64,000 nucleotides of DNA from Chionoecetes opilio. Its lineage: Eukaryota > Arthropoda > Malacostraca > Decapoda > Majidae. Position numbers and translations under genes: made by a program. How positions within the stretch are numbered: the stretch's first letter is position 1; every line of letters begins with the position of its first letter. This document shows, in pieces, positions 52,764 to 62,520 of this stretch. Below the pieces are notes generated by a model, which saw only the letters and a program-made list of their open reading frames with translations, was not told where the DNA came from and made no database searches. The stretch is taken from NCBI GenBank assembly GCA_016584305.1, contig JACEEZ010007105.1, positions 1 through 64,000 on the forward strand, given 5' to 3'.

Positions 52764-53250
52764 AAGGGCAAATAAGTCAATTTTCGACTTTTTTTCCCCC
52801 TAAAAAAATACATTAAAACACTTAAAAAAAACTTTTTTTCAAAGATTAAAATTGATACTTAATTTTTATGAAAAATAATTTTTAAGTTCATAATATTGTA
52901 AAGTATATTTTTTTTGTAAAAGTTCTGAATAATGTAAAATTCGGAATTTTTTACCCCTTTTAAAAAAACTTTTAAAAATCTTAAAAAAACTTTGTTATTA
53001 AAATTAATTTGATACCTAAATTTCATAAAAAAATACATTTTTTAAAACTCAAAATTTGAAAAATAGTTTTTGAAAAAGTGCTTAAAAATGTAAAAATTTC
53101 GACTTTTTTAGCCTTTTCAAAAATACTTTAAAAAACTTTGAAAAAATTTTGTTTTTAAGTTTAAAAATTGATATCAAAATTTCCCTGCAAAATAAATATT
53201 TTTAGCTTTTAAATTTGGGGTAAAATATATTTTGTAGAAAATTTTAAAAG
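52764..53250 (+). repeat. T repeat array, three copies, noisy
   Basis: Heads near 52,764 (gggcaaataagtcaattttc), 52,921 (gttctgaataatgtaaaa) and 53,077 (gtgcttaaaaatg). Spacing is close to 157 despite the noise. Confidence 0.75.
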
Positions 53251-54449
53251 GGCTTTTTTAGCTACAATTTTAAAGAAAAACTTCAATTTGTAGAAAAAAA
53301 AAAACTCTTCATGAAAACCTAGCTAAAATCATTAAAAAAACTACATTTATGTGTTTATACCCAATTAAAATAAGTAAAACACTTGTAAAATTTTAAAATA
53401 AGCTACATTTTGCAAGAAACTATGAAAAAACGCTTGAAATATACGTTTTTACACAATAAAAAACCTATTACTCTTCTATTATTAGTTTAAAATGAAATAT
53501 TAAGTTTATTAAACAATATTATTTTAAATATATATGGTACTTATGGGTTGCTAATTGTTCTAAAAAGGGGATTTTTATATTTTAAATTTTGGAAGGGAAA
53601 ACGCTATAAATCCCCATAACTCCCCTAATATCATTGAAAACAACATTTTATGGGTTTATAGCAAAAAGATAAGAAAAATTCCTTGTATATAACAATAACG
53701 CTACGGGTTTGCAAGAAACTATGAAAAAAACGCTTGAATATACCTTTTATATCACAATAAAAACCTATTCCTCTTCTATTTATTATTTTTAAATTTTAAT
53801 GAAAATTACTTATAGGTGCAAATTGTTCTAAAAAGGGGATTGTATATTTTCAATTTGTAGGAAAACAGCTATATATCCCCGATAACTAGCTAAAAATCTT
53901 TTGAAAACACTACTTTTTAAAAGGGGTTTTTAAAAATGGGCAATATGATAAGTAAAATTACTGATAATACAAAAACCGCTACAGTTTACAAAAAAAAAAC
54001 CTATAAAAAAACGCTTCCCAATATACCGTTATATCACAATAAATAACCTATTCTTTTATATTTTTTTGGTTTAAGAAATGAAAAGCTTCTTAGGTGCAAA
54101 ATTATAAAAAAAAGGGATTATACTTAAATTTTGTAGAAAACAGCTATATTTTCACCAAAAAATCCCAAGCAAAAATCATTGAAAAAAACACTTTTTGGGA
54201 GGGTATAAAGCATTATCATTGGGGAAATTTCCCTTTTTTAATGAAAAATAACATGCAATTAAAAAAAAAAACTATAAAAAAAAAACGGTGTAATTTTACC
54301 ATTGTATAACAAATGGGAGTCTAAAAACCCCTTATTATAAGCTTCAGTTTTTAAAAATTAGAAATTTTCTAACGAAAACAACTATAATCCCAACATTTTG
54401 AATTTCTCTATCAAAAAAAGGGGTGAATAATGTCAATTTTCGACTTTTT

Positions 54450-54841
54450 TAATGTTTAAGGGTTTCTTTATAATGCTGAAAAATGCTTTATACCCTCAAA
54501 ATTTTGTTCTTTTCAATGTTTTTAGCTAGTTATCGGTGATATATAGCTGTTTTTTTAAAAATTTGGGGGGGTTACAATCCTTTTTTTTTAAAAAAATTGC
54601 CCCCTATAAAAAGGGCTTACTTTACATTAACCAAATAAATATAAGAGTAATAGGTTATTTATTGTGATATAACGGTATATTGCAAGCGTTTTTTTATAGT
54701 TTCTTGTAAACTGTAGCGTTATTGTATATATACAAGTAATTTTACTTATCATATTTGCTATAAACCCATAAAATGTTTGGTTTCAATGATATTAGCTAGT
54801 TATCGGTGATATATAGTGTTTTCCTACAAATTGAAGTATAC
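54450..54841 (-). repeat. Inverted block I
   Basis: Starts after tcgacttttttaatg. The first 150 bases contain homopolymer errors; from 54,620 it is clean (ataacggtatattgcaagcg). Ends at gaagtataccaataaataacc. Confidence 0.85.
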
Positions 54842-55461
54842 CAATAAATAACCTCTTAATCTTCTATTTATCAGCTTAATGTAATGTAAGCTACTTATAG
54901 GTGCAATTATTCTAAAAAAAGGATTTTATACTTCAATTTTCAGGAAAACGCTTTTATATCACCGATAACTAGCTAATATCATTGAAACAATACATTTTAT
55001 GTGTTTTATACAATATGATAAGTAAAACTACTTGTATATATACAATAACGCTACAGTTACACGAAACTATGAAAAACGCTTGCATATACCGTTATATCAC
55101 AAAAATAACCCATTACTCTATTATTTATTAGCTTAATGTAATGTAAGCTATTATAGGTGCAAATTATTCTAAAAAAGGTTTGTCTACTTCAATTTGTAGG
55201 AAACAGCTATATATCACCGATAACTAGCTAAAATCTTTAAAAGAACACATTTTGAGGGTATAAAGCATTATTATAAGTAAATTCCTTCTATTAATGATAT
55301 TACACTACAATTAAACAAAAACTATGAAAAAACGTGTAATATACAATTTTATCACAATATAGAGTCTCAAACTCCTATTATAAGCTTACAGTAGTTTAAA
55401 ATAGAAATTTTCTTACGAAAAAACTATAATCCCAAACATTTTAATTTCTCTATCAAAAAAA

Positions 55462-55920
55462 GGGCTGAAATGTCAATTTTCGACATTTTTTAGCCCCTCA
55501 AAAATACATTAAAACCTTGAAAAAACTTTGTTTCTAAGATTAAAATTGATACATAATTTTTATGAAAAATAATATTTTAAGTTCATAATATTGTAAAGTA
55601 TAGTTTTGTAAAAGTGCTGAATAATGTCAATTCGGACATTTTTTTGCCCCTTAAAAAATAATTAAATACTTGAAAAAACGTTGTTATTAAGATTTAAAAT
55701 TTATACCTAATTTCATGAAAATACATATTTTAACTCATAATATTGAAAAAAATAGTTTGGTAAAAGTGCTTAATAATGTCAAATTTCGATTTTTAGCCTT
55801 TTAAAATACATTAAAATACTTGAAAAATATTGTTTTTAAGATTAAAATTGATATCTAAATTTCATGCAAAATACATATTTTTAGCTATTAATTTTTTAAA
55901 ATATAGTTGTAGCAAATATC
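55462..55920 (+). repeat. T repeat array, three copies
   Basis: Heads at 55,462, 55,614 and 55,766. A few bases are missing in copies 1 and 2 relative to 60,409-60,880. Confidence 0.9.
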
Positions 55921-56244
55921 AAAGGCTATTTAGCTACGATATAAAGAAATATACTTCAATTTGTAGAAAAAAACAAAATCTTCACTGATAACTAACTAAA
56001 ATCATTGAAAACCTACATTTTATGTGTTTATAGAATATGATAAGTAAAACTACTTGTATATATATACAATAACGCTACAGTTGCAAGAAACTATAAAAAA
56101 CGCTTGCAATAACCGTTATATCACAATAAATAACCTATTACTCTTTATTTATTAGCTTAATGTATATTTAAACTATTAGCCCATATTATCTTAATATATA
56201 TGTAAGCTACTTATAGGTGCTAATGTTCTAAAAAGAGGATTGTA

Positions 56245-56501
56245 TACTTCAATTTGTAGGAAAACAGCTATATATCACCGATAACTAGCTAATATCATTG
56301 AAAACACTACATTTTATGGGTTATAGCAAAATGATAAGTAAAATTACTTGTATATAACATAACGCTACAGTTTGCAAGAACTATGAAAAACGCTTGCAAT
56401 ATACCCTTATATCACAATAAATAACCTATTACTCTTCTATTTATTAGCTTAATGTAATGTAAGCTACTTATAGGTGCTAATTGTTCTAAAAAAGGATTGT
56501 A
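56245..56501 (+). repeat. A monomer, representative copy (~261 bp)
   Basis: In order: tacttcaatttgtagg; agctatatatcaccgataac with a tagct partner closing an inverted repeat; aaaacactacattttatggg; gataagtaaaattactt followed in sister copies by TTGTATATATACAA; the aaactatgaaaaac core between TTGCAAG and CTTGCAA; taccgttatatcacaataaa; and tagcttaatgtaatgtaagc with tagctta/taagcta forming a dyad. A and Af differ mainly by ttatttggttaatg and cttctta in Af. Confidence 0.9.
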
Positions 56502-56604
56502 TACTTCAATTGTAGGTAAACAGCTATATATCACCGATAACTAGCTAATATCATTGAAAACACTACATTTTATGGGTTTATAGCAATATGATAAGTAAAA
56601 TTAC

Positions 56605-56618
56605 TTGTATATATACAA
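56605..56618. repeat. 14-bp perfect palindrome in A monomers
   Basis: TTGTATATATACAA equals its own reverse complement and recurs once per clean A monomer. A+ carries a two-base-longer form with an extra TA. The large palindrome axis at 14,741 falls on this same element. Confidence 0.9.
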
Positions 56619-56762
56619 TAACGCTACAGTTTACAAGAAACTATGAAAAACGCTTGCAATATACCGTTATATCACAATAAATAACCTATTACTCTTATAT
56701 TTATTTGGTTAATGTAATGTAAGCTTCTTATAGGTGCAAATTATTTAAAAAAAAGGATTGTA

Positions 56763-57044
56763 TACTTCAATTTGTAGAAAACAGCTATATATCACCGATA
56801 CCAAGCTAAAATCATTGAAAAGAACACATTTTGAGGGTATAAAGCATTATCATAAGGTAAATTCCTTCTTTTAAATTTGATATAACACTGCAATTAAAAA
56901 GAAACTATGAAAAACAAGTGTAATATACCATTGTATCACAATATAGAGTCTCAAACTCCTATTATAAGCTTACAGTAGTTTAAAATAGCAATTTCTAACG
57001 AAAACAACTATAATACCACATTTTGAATTTCTCTATCAAAATAA
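56763..57044 (+). repeat. Bg monomer, diverged paralogue of A
   Basis: Shares the first ~80 bases with A, then diverges: aacacattttgagggtataa, a gatataacactg segment, the same aaactatgaaaaac core, aagtgtaatataccattg, gagtctcaaactcc, attataagcttacagtag and gaatttctctatcaaa. It then joins the start of T (gggctgaataatgtc). Sequence relatedness to A is seen directly from shared words in the same order. Confidence 0.85.
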
Positions 57045-57074
57045 GGGCTGAATAATGTCAATTTTCGACATTTT

Positions 57075-57461
57075 AATGCTTTATGTTTCTTTTATAATTG
57101 CTGATAATGCTTTATACCCTCAAAATGTGTTCTTTTCAATGATTTTAGCTAGTTATCGGTGATATATAGCTGTTTTCTACAAATTGAAGTATACAATCCT
57201 TTTTTTTTTAAATAATTTGCACCTATAAGAAGCTTACATTACATTAACCAAATAAATATAAGAGTAATAGGTTATTTATTGTGATATAACGGTATATTGC
57301 AAGCGTTTTTCATAGTTTCTTGTAAACTGTAGCGTTATTGTATATATACAAGTAATTTTACTTATCATATTGCTATAAACCCATAAAATGTAGTGTTTTC
57401 AATGATATTAGCTGTTATCGGTGATAAAATAGTTTGTTTTCCTACAAATTGAAGTATACAA
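57075..57461 (-). repeat. Inverted block I
   Basis: Reverse complement of about 56,497-56,852, separated from it by about 250 bases of Bg and T start. The junction is the T hairpin tcaattttcgacatttt. Filler tgctttatgtttcttttata lies between two copies of aatgctttat. The last part near 57,424-57,436 has a small error (gataaaatagtttg). Confidence 0.92.
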
Positions 57462-58072
57462 TAAATAACCTCTTAATCTTCTATTTATCAGCTTAATGTA
57501 ATGTAAGCTACTTATAGGTGCAAATTATTCTAAAAAGAGGATTTTATACTTCAATTTGCAGGAAAACAGCTATATATCACCGATAACTAGCTAATATCAT
57601 TGAAAACAATACATTTTATGTGTTTATAGCAATATGATAAGTAAAACTACTTGTATATATACAATAACGCTACAGTTTACACGAAACTATGAAAAACGCT
57701 TGCAATATACCGTTATATCACAAAAATAACCCATTACTCTATTATTTATTAGCTTAATGTAATGTAAGCTACTTATGGTGCAAATTTTCTAAAAAAAGGA
57801 TTGTCTACTTCAATTTGTAGGAAAACAGCTATATATCACCGATACTAGCTAAAATCATTAAAAAGAACACATTTTGAGGGTATAAAGCATTATTATAAGT
57901 AAATTCCTTCTATTAATGATATTACACTACAATTAACAACAAACTATGAAAAACACGTGTAATATACAATTTTATCACAATATAGAGTCTCAAACTCCTA
58001 TCTTACAGTAGTTTAAAATAGCAATTTCTTACGAAAAAATATAATACCACATTTTAATTTCTCTATCAAAAA

Positions 58073-58541
58073 GGGCTGAATAATGTCAATTTTCGACATT
58101 TTTTAGCCCCTCAAAAATACATTTAAAACACTTGAAAAAACGTTGTTTCTAAGATTAAATGATACATAATTTTTTTTAAAAATACATATTTTAAGTTCAT
58201 AATATTGTAAAGTATAGTTTTGTAAAAGTGCTGAATAATGTCAAATTCGGACATTTTTTAGCCCTTAAAAATACATTAAAATACTTGAAAAAACGTTGTT
58301 ATTAAGATTAATATTGATACCTAATTTCATGAAAAAAATACATATTTTAACCTCATAATATTGAAAATATAGTTGTTGTAAAGTGCTTAATAATGTCAAT
58401 TTCGACTTTTTTAGCCTTTCAAAAATACATTAAAAACTTGAAAAAATATTGTTTTTAAGATTAAAATTGATATCTAAATTTCATGCAAATTACATATATT
58501 TTTAGCTATTAATTTTTGTAAAATATAGTTGTAGCACATAT
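58073..58541 (+). repeat. T repeat array, three copies
   Basis: Heads at 58,073, 58,228 and 58,383. Same graded loss of the head hairpin from copy 1 to copy 3 as elsewhere. Confidence 0.9.
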
Positions 58542-58703
58542 CAAAGGCTATTTAGCTACAGATATAAAGAAATATACTTCAATTTGTAGAAAAAACAACT
58601 CTTCACTGATACTAGCTAATATCATTGAAAACACTACATTTTATGGGTTTATAGCAATATGATAAGTAAATTACTTGTATATATATACAATAACGCAAAC
58701 AGT

Positions 58704-58732
58704 TTGCAAGAAACTATGAAAAACGCTTGCAA
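58704..58732. repeat. Inverted repeat around the A core
   Basis: TTGCAAG at 58,704-58,710 and CTTGCAA at 58,726-58,732 enclose aaactatgaaaaacg. The stem is perfect in A and A+ copies with gcaag. In Af and some A copies the left arm is TTACAAG (one mismatch), and in the A after the leader TTACACG (two mismatches). Confidence 0.85.
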
Positions 58733-59409
58733 TATACCGTTATATCACAAAAAATAACCTATTACTCTTCTATTTATTAGCTTAATGTAATTAAAGCTAC
58801 TTATAGGTGCTAATTGTTCTAAAAAGAGGATTGTATACTTCAATTTGTAGGAAAAACAGCTATATATCACCGAAAACTAGCTAATATCATTGAAAACCAC
58901 TACATTTTATGGGTTTATAGCAATATGATAAGTAAAATTACTTGTATATATACAATAACGCTACAGTTTCAAGAAACTATGAAAAACGCTTGCAATATAC
59001 CGTTATATCACAATAAATAACCTTTACTCTTATATTTATTTGGTTAATGTAATGTAAGCTTTTTATAGGTGCAAATTATTTAAAAAAAGGATTGTATACT
59101 TCAATTTGTAGAAAACAGCTATATATCCCCCCCGATACCAAGCTAAAATCTTTGAAAAGAACACATTTTGAGGGTATAAAGCATTATCATAAGGAAAATT
59201 TCCCTTTCTATTAATGATATAACACTGCAATTAAAAGAAACTATGAAAACAAGTGTAATATACCATTGTATCAACAATAAGAGTCTCAAACTCCTATTAT
59301 AAGCTTACAGTAGTTTAAAATAGCAATTTCTAACAAAAACAACTATAATACCACATTTTGAATTTCTCTATCAAAATAAGGGCTGAATAATGTCAATTTC
59401 GACTTTTTA

Positions 59410-59784
59410 AATGCTTTATGTTTCTTTTATAATTGCTGATAATGCTTTATACCTCAAAAGTGTTCTTTTCATGATTTTAGCTAGTTATCGGTGATATATA
59501 GCTTTTTCTACAATTGAAGTATACAATCCTTTTTTTTTAAATAAATTGCACCTATAAGAAGCTTACATTACATTAACCAAATAAATATAAGAGTAATAGG
59601 TTATTTATTGTGATATAACGGTATATTGCAAACGTTTTTTATAGTTTTTGTAAACTGTAGCGTTATTGTATATATACAAGTAATTTTACTTATCATATTG
59701 CTATAAACCCATAAAAGTAGGGTTTTCAATGATATAGCTAGTTATCGGTGATATATAGCTGTTTTCCTACAAATTGATGTATAC
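59410..59784 (-). repeat. Inverted block I
   Basis: Same junctions as at 57,075-57,461: filler with duplicated aatgctttat, then reverse Bg/Af/A, ending gatgtatacaataaataacc. The far edge reads gatgtat rather than gaagtat, a variant also present at 9,390. Confidence 0.92.
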
Positions 59785-60247
59785 AATAAATAACCTCTTA
59801 ATCTTCTATTTATCAGCTTAATGTAATGTAAGCTACTTATAGGTGCAACTTATTCTAAAAAGAGGATTTTATACTTCAATTTGCAGGAAAACAGCTATAT
59901 ATCACCGATAACTAGCTAATATCATTGAAACAATAAATTTTATGTGTTTATAGCAATATGATAAGTAAAACTACTTGTATATATACAATAACGCTACAGT
60001 TTACACGAAACTATGAAAAACGCTTGCAATATACCGTTATATCACAAAAATAACCCATTACTCTATTATTTATTAGCTTAATGTAATGTAAGCTACTTAT
60101 AGGTGCAAATTATTCTAAAAAAAAGGATTGTCTACTTCAATTTGTAGGAAAACAGCTATATATCACCGATAACTAGCTAAAATCATTAAAAAGAACACAT
60201 TTTGAGGGTATAAAGCATTATTATAAAGTAAATTCCTTCTATTAATG

Positions 60248-60294
60248 ATATTACACTACAATTAACAACAAACTATGAAAAACACGTGTAATAT
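60248..60294. repeat. Inverted repeat around the B core
   Basis: ATATTACAC at 60,248-60,256 and GTGTAATAT at 60,286-60,294 form a perfect 9-bp dyad enclosing the same aaactatgaaaaac core found in A, where different arms are used. In Bg the arms are ATATAACACT and AGTGTAATAT, one mismatch. Confidence 0.85.
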
Positions 60295-60408
60295 ACAATT
60301 TTATCACAATATAGTCTCAAACTCCTATTATAAGCTTACAGTAGTTTAAAATAGCAATTTCTTACGAAAAAACTATAATACCACATTTTAATTTCTCTAT
60401 CAAAAAAA

Positions 60409-60445
60409 GGGCTGAATAATGTCAATTTTCGACATTTTTTAGCCC
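60409..60445. repeat. Hairpin at the head of T copy 1
   Basis: gggct, gaat, aatgtc, loop aattttc, gacatt, tttt, agccc: two perfectly paired segments (5 and 6 bp) separated by an internal 4x4 loop of gaat and tttt. It is among the most G+C-containing words of the clean HOR. Block I begins inside its 3' half. Confidence 0.85.
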
Positions 60446-60880
60446 CTCAAAAATACATTAAAACACTTGAAAAAACCGTTGTTTCTAAGATTAAAATTGA
60501 TACATAATTTTTATGAAAAATACATATTTTAAGTTCATAATATTGTAAAGTATAGTTTTATAAAAGTGCTGAATAATGTCAAATTCGGACATTTTTTAGC
60601 CCTTAAAAAATACATTAAAATACTTGAAAAAAACGTTGTTATTAAGATTAATATTGATACCTAAATTTCATGAAAAATACATATTTTAAGCTCATAATAT
60701 TGAAAAATATAGTTGTGTAAAAGTGCTTAATAATGTCAAATTTCGACTTTTTTAGCCTTTCAAAAATACATTAAAATACTTGAAAAAATATTGTTTTTAA
60801 GATTAAAATTGATATCTAAATTTCATGCAAAATACATATTTTTAGCTATTAATTTTGTAAAATATAGTTGTAGCAAATAT
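60409..60880 (+). repeat. T repeat array, best copy, 157-bp period
   Basis: Heads at 60,409, 60,566 and 60,723, exactly 157 bases apart. Copy 1: gggctgaataatgtcaattt; copy 2: gtgctgaataatgtcaaatt; copy 3: gtgcttaataatgtcaaatt. Exits into tagcaaatatcaaaggctat and gatataaagaaatatac. Confidence 0.95.
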
Positions 60881-60913
60881 CAAAGGCTATTTAGCTACAG
60901 ATATAAAGAAATA

Positions 60914-61210
60914 TACTTCAATTTGTAGGAAAAAAAAACTCTTCACTGATAACTAGCTAAAATCATTGAAAACACTACATTTTATGTGTTTATAGCAATA
61001 TGATAAGTAAAACTACTTGTATATATATACAATAACAGCTTACAGTTTGCAAGAACTATGAAAACGCTTGCAATATACCGTTATATCACAATAAATAACC
61101 TATTACTCTTCTATTTATTAGCTTAATGTATATTAAGCTATTAAACTATATTATCTTAATATATATGTAAGCTACTTATAGGTGCTAATTGTTCTAAAAA
61201 GAGGATTGTA
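60914..61210 (+). repeat. A+ monomer, representative copy (~297 bp)
   Basis: An A monomer that follows T. Its differences are aactcttcactgataac instead of the atatatcaccgataac block, tatgtgtttatagc, and an added ~34-base segment before gtaagctacttatagg, containing the dyad cttaatgtatattaag and a cttaatatatatg word. Confidence 0.88.
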
Positions 61211-61746
61211 TACTTCAATTTGTAGGAAAACAGCTATATATCACCGATAACTAGCTAATATCATTGAAAACACTACATTTTATGGGTTTATAGCAATATG
61301 ATAAAATAAAAATACTTGTATATATACAATAACGCTACAGCTTACACGAACTATGAAAAACGCTTGCAATATACCGTTATATCACAAAACAAACCTTATT
61401 CTATTATTTATTAGCTTAATGTAATGTAAGCTATTTAAATAGGTGCAAATTATTTAAAAAAAAGATTGTCTACTTCAATTTGTAGGAAAACAGCTATATA
61501 TCACCGATAACTAGCTAAATCATTAAAAGAACACTTTTTGACGGTATACAGCATTATTATAAAAGTAAATTCCTTCTATTAAGATATTACACTACATTAA
61601 CAACAAACTATAAAAAACACGTGTAATATACAATTTTATCACAATATAGAGTCTCAAACTCCTATATAAGCTTACAGTAGTTTAAAATAGCAATTTCTTA
61701 CGAAAAAACTATAATACCACATTTTTTAAATTTCTCTATCAAAAAA

Positions 61747-62210
61747 GGGGTGAATAATGTCAATTTTCGACATTTTTTTAGCCCTCAAAAAATACAGTAA
61801 AACTTGAAAAAACGTTGTTTCTAAGATTAAAATTGATACTAATTTTTATGAAAAATACATATTTTAAGTTCATAATATTGTAAAGTATAGTTTTGAAAAG
61901 TGCTGAATAATGTCAATTCGGACTTTTTTAGCCCTTAAAAATTTCATTTAAAAATACTTTAAAAAAACGTTGTTATTAAGATTAAATTTTATACCTAAAT
62001 TTCTGAAAATACTATTTTTAAACCCCAAATTGAAAAAATATAGTTTTTGTAAAGTGCTTAATAATGTCAAAATTCGACTTTTTTAGCCTTTCCAAAAATA
62101 CATTAAAATCTTGAAAAAATATTGTTTTTTAAGATTAAAATTGTATCTAATTTCATGCAAATACATATTTTTAGCTATAATTTTGTAAAATATATTGTAG
62201 CAATATCAAA
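61747..62210 (+). repeat. T repeat array, three copies, somewhat eroded
   Basis: Heads at about 61,747, 61,899 and 62,054. It lies only 1,338 bases from the previous T array, compared with 2,336 and 2,611 for the two preceding intervals. Confidence 0.85.
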
Positions 62211-62520
62211 GGCTATTTAGCTACAGATATAAAAATATACTTCAATTTGTAAAAAAAAACTCTTCACTGATACTATAAAATCATTGAAACACTACATTTA
62301 TGGTTATAGCATATGATAGTAAAACTACTTGTTATATATCAATAACCCCTACGTTTGCAGAAACTTGAAAAACGCTTGCAATATACCGTTATATCCATAA
62401 ATAACCATTACTCTTTATTTATTAGCTTAAGTAATGTAAGCCAAAAAACTTATAGGTGCTAAATTTTTCTAAAAAGAGGAGATACTTCAAATTGTAGGAA
62501 AACAGCTATTATCCCGATAA

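Larger units (their letters stand above)
52051..54841 (+). repeat. HOR copy, forward, noisy becoming clean
   Basis: A about 52,135-52,390, Bb about 52,395-52,763 (lengthened by a poly-A insertion), T x3 from 52,764, A+ from about 53,280, A from about 53,575, Af from about 53,845, Bg from about 54,120, block I from 54,450. The open frame at 54,094-54,309 lies in Bg and is not conserved. Quality recovers at about 54,500. Confidence 0.75.
54842..57461 (+). repeat. HOR copy, forward, full length 2.62 kb
   Basis: Leader to 54,928, A 54,929-55,184, Bb 55,185-55,461, T x3 55,462-55,920, A+ 55,952-56,244, A 56,245-56,501, Af 56,502-56,762, Bg 56,763-57,044, truncated T start 57,045, block I from 57,075. 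The best complete forward reference. Stop codons occur in every frame of the monomers and no frame is shared between A, Af and B. Confidence 0.93.
57462..59784 (+). repeat. HOR copy, forward, short form 2.32 kb
   Basis: A 57,547-57,805, Bb 57,806-58,072, T x3 58,073-58,541, a single hybrid A+/A 58,575-58,835, Af 58,836-59,096, Bg 59,097-59,379, block I from 59,410. It lacks one monomer (about 295 bases) relative to the previous copy. The hybrid begins like A+ (aactcttcactgat) and continues like A (gctaatatcattg, tatgggtttatagc) without the extra AT segment. Confidence 0.92.
59785..62520 (+). repeat. HOR copy plus a strongly shortened HOR
   Basis: A 59,872-60,132, Bb 60,133-60,408, T x3 60,409-60,880, A+ 60,914-61,210, then a hybrid A 61,211-61,470 that starts as the ordinary A and ends as the A that normally precedes Bb (cacgaactatg, ctattatttattag). 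It is followed directly by Bb 61,471-61,746, T x3 61,747-62,210 and A+ from 62,238. Af, Bg, block I and the leader are absent between the two T arrays. Confidence 0.9.

Noticed and set aside
54094..54309. 71-codon open frame
   Set aside because: Falls in a Bg monomer; created by extra A bases relative to sister copies.
56497..57461. Fold-back transposon or MITE with long terminal inverted repeats
   Set aside because: The arms are ordinary satellite monomers, no target duplication is seen at the edges, and the loop is Bg plus T start rather than transposon sequence. Better explained as an internal inversion of the HOR.
55462..61746. CRISPR array
   Set aside because: Repeat units are 157 and 261 bp and abut directly, with no unique spacers and no cas-like gene.
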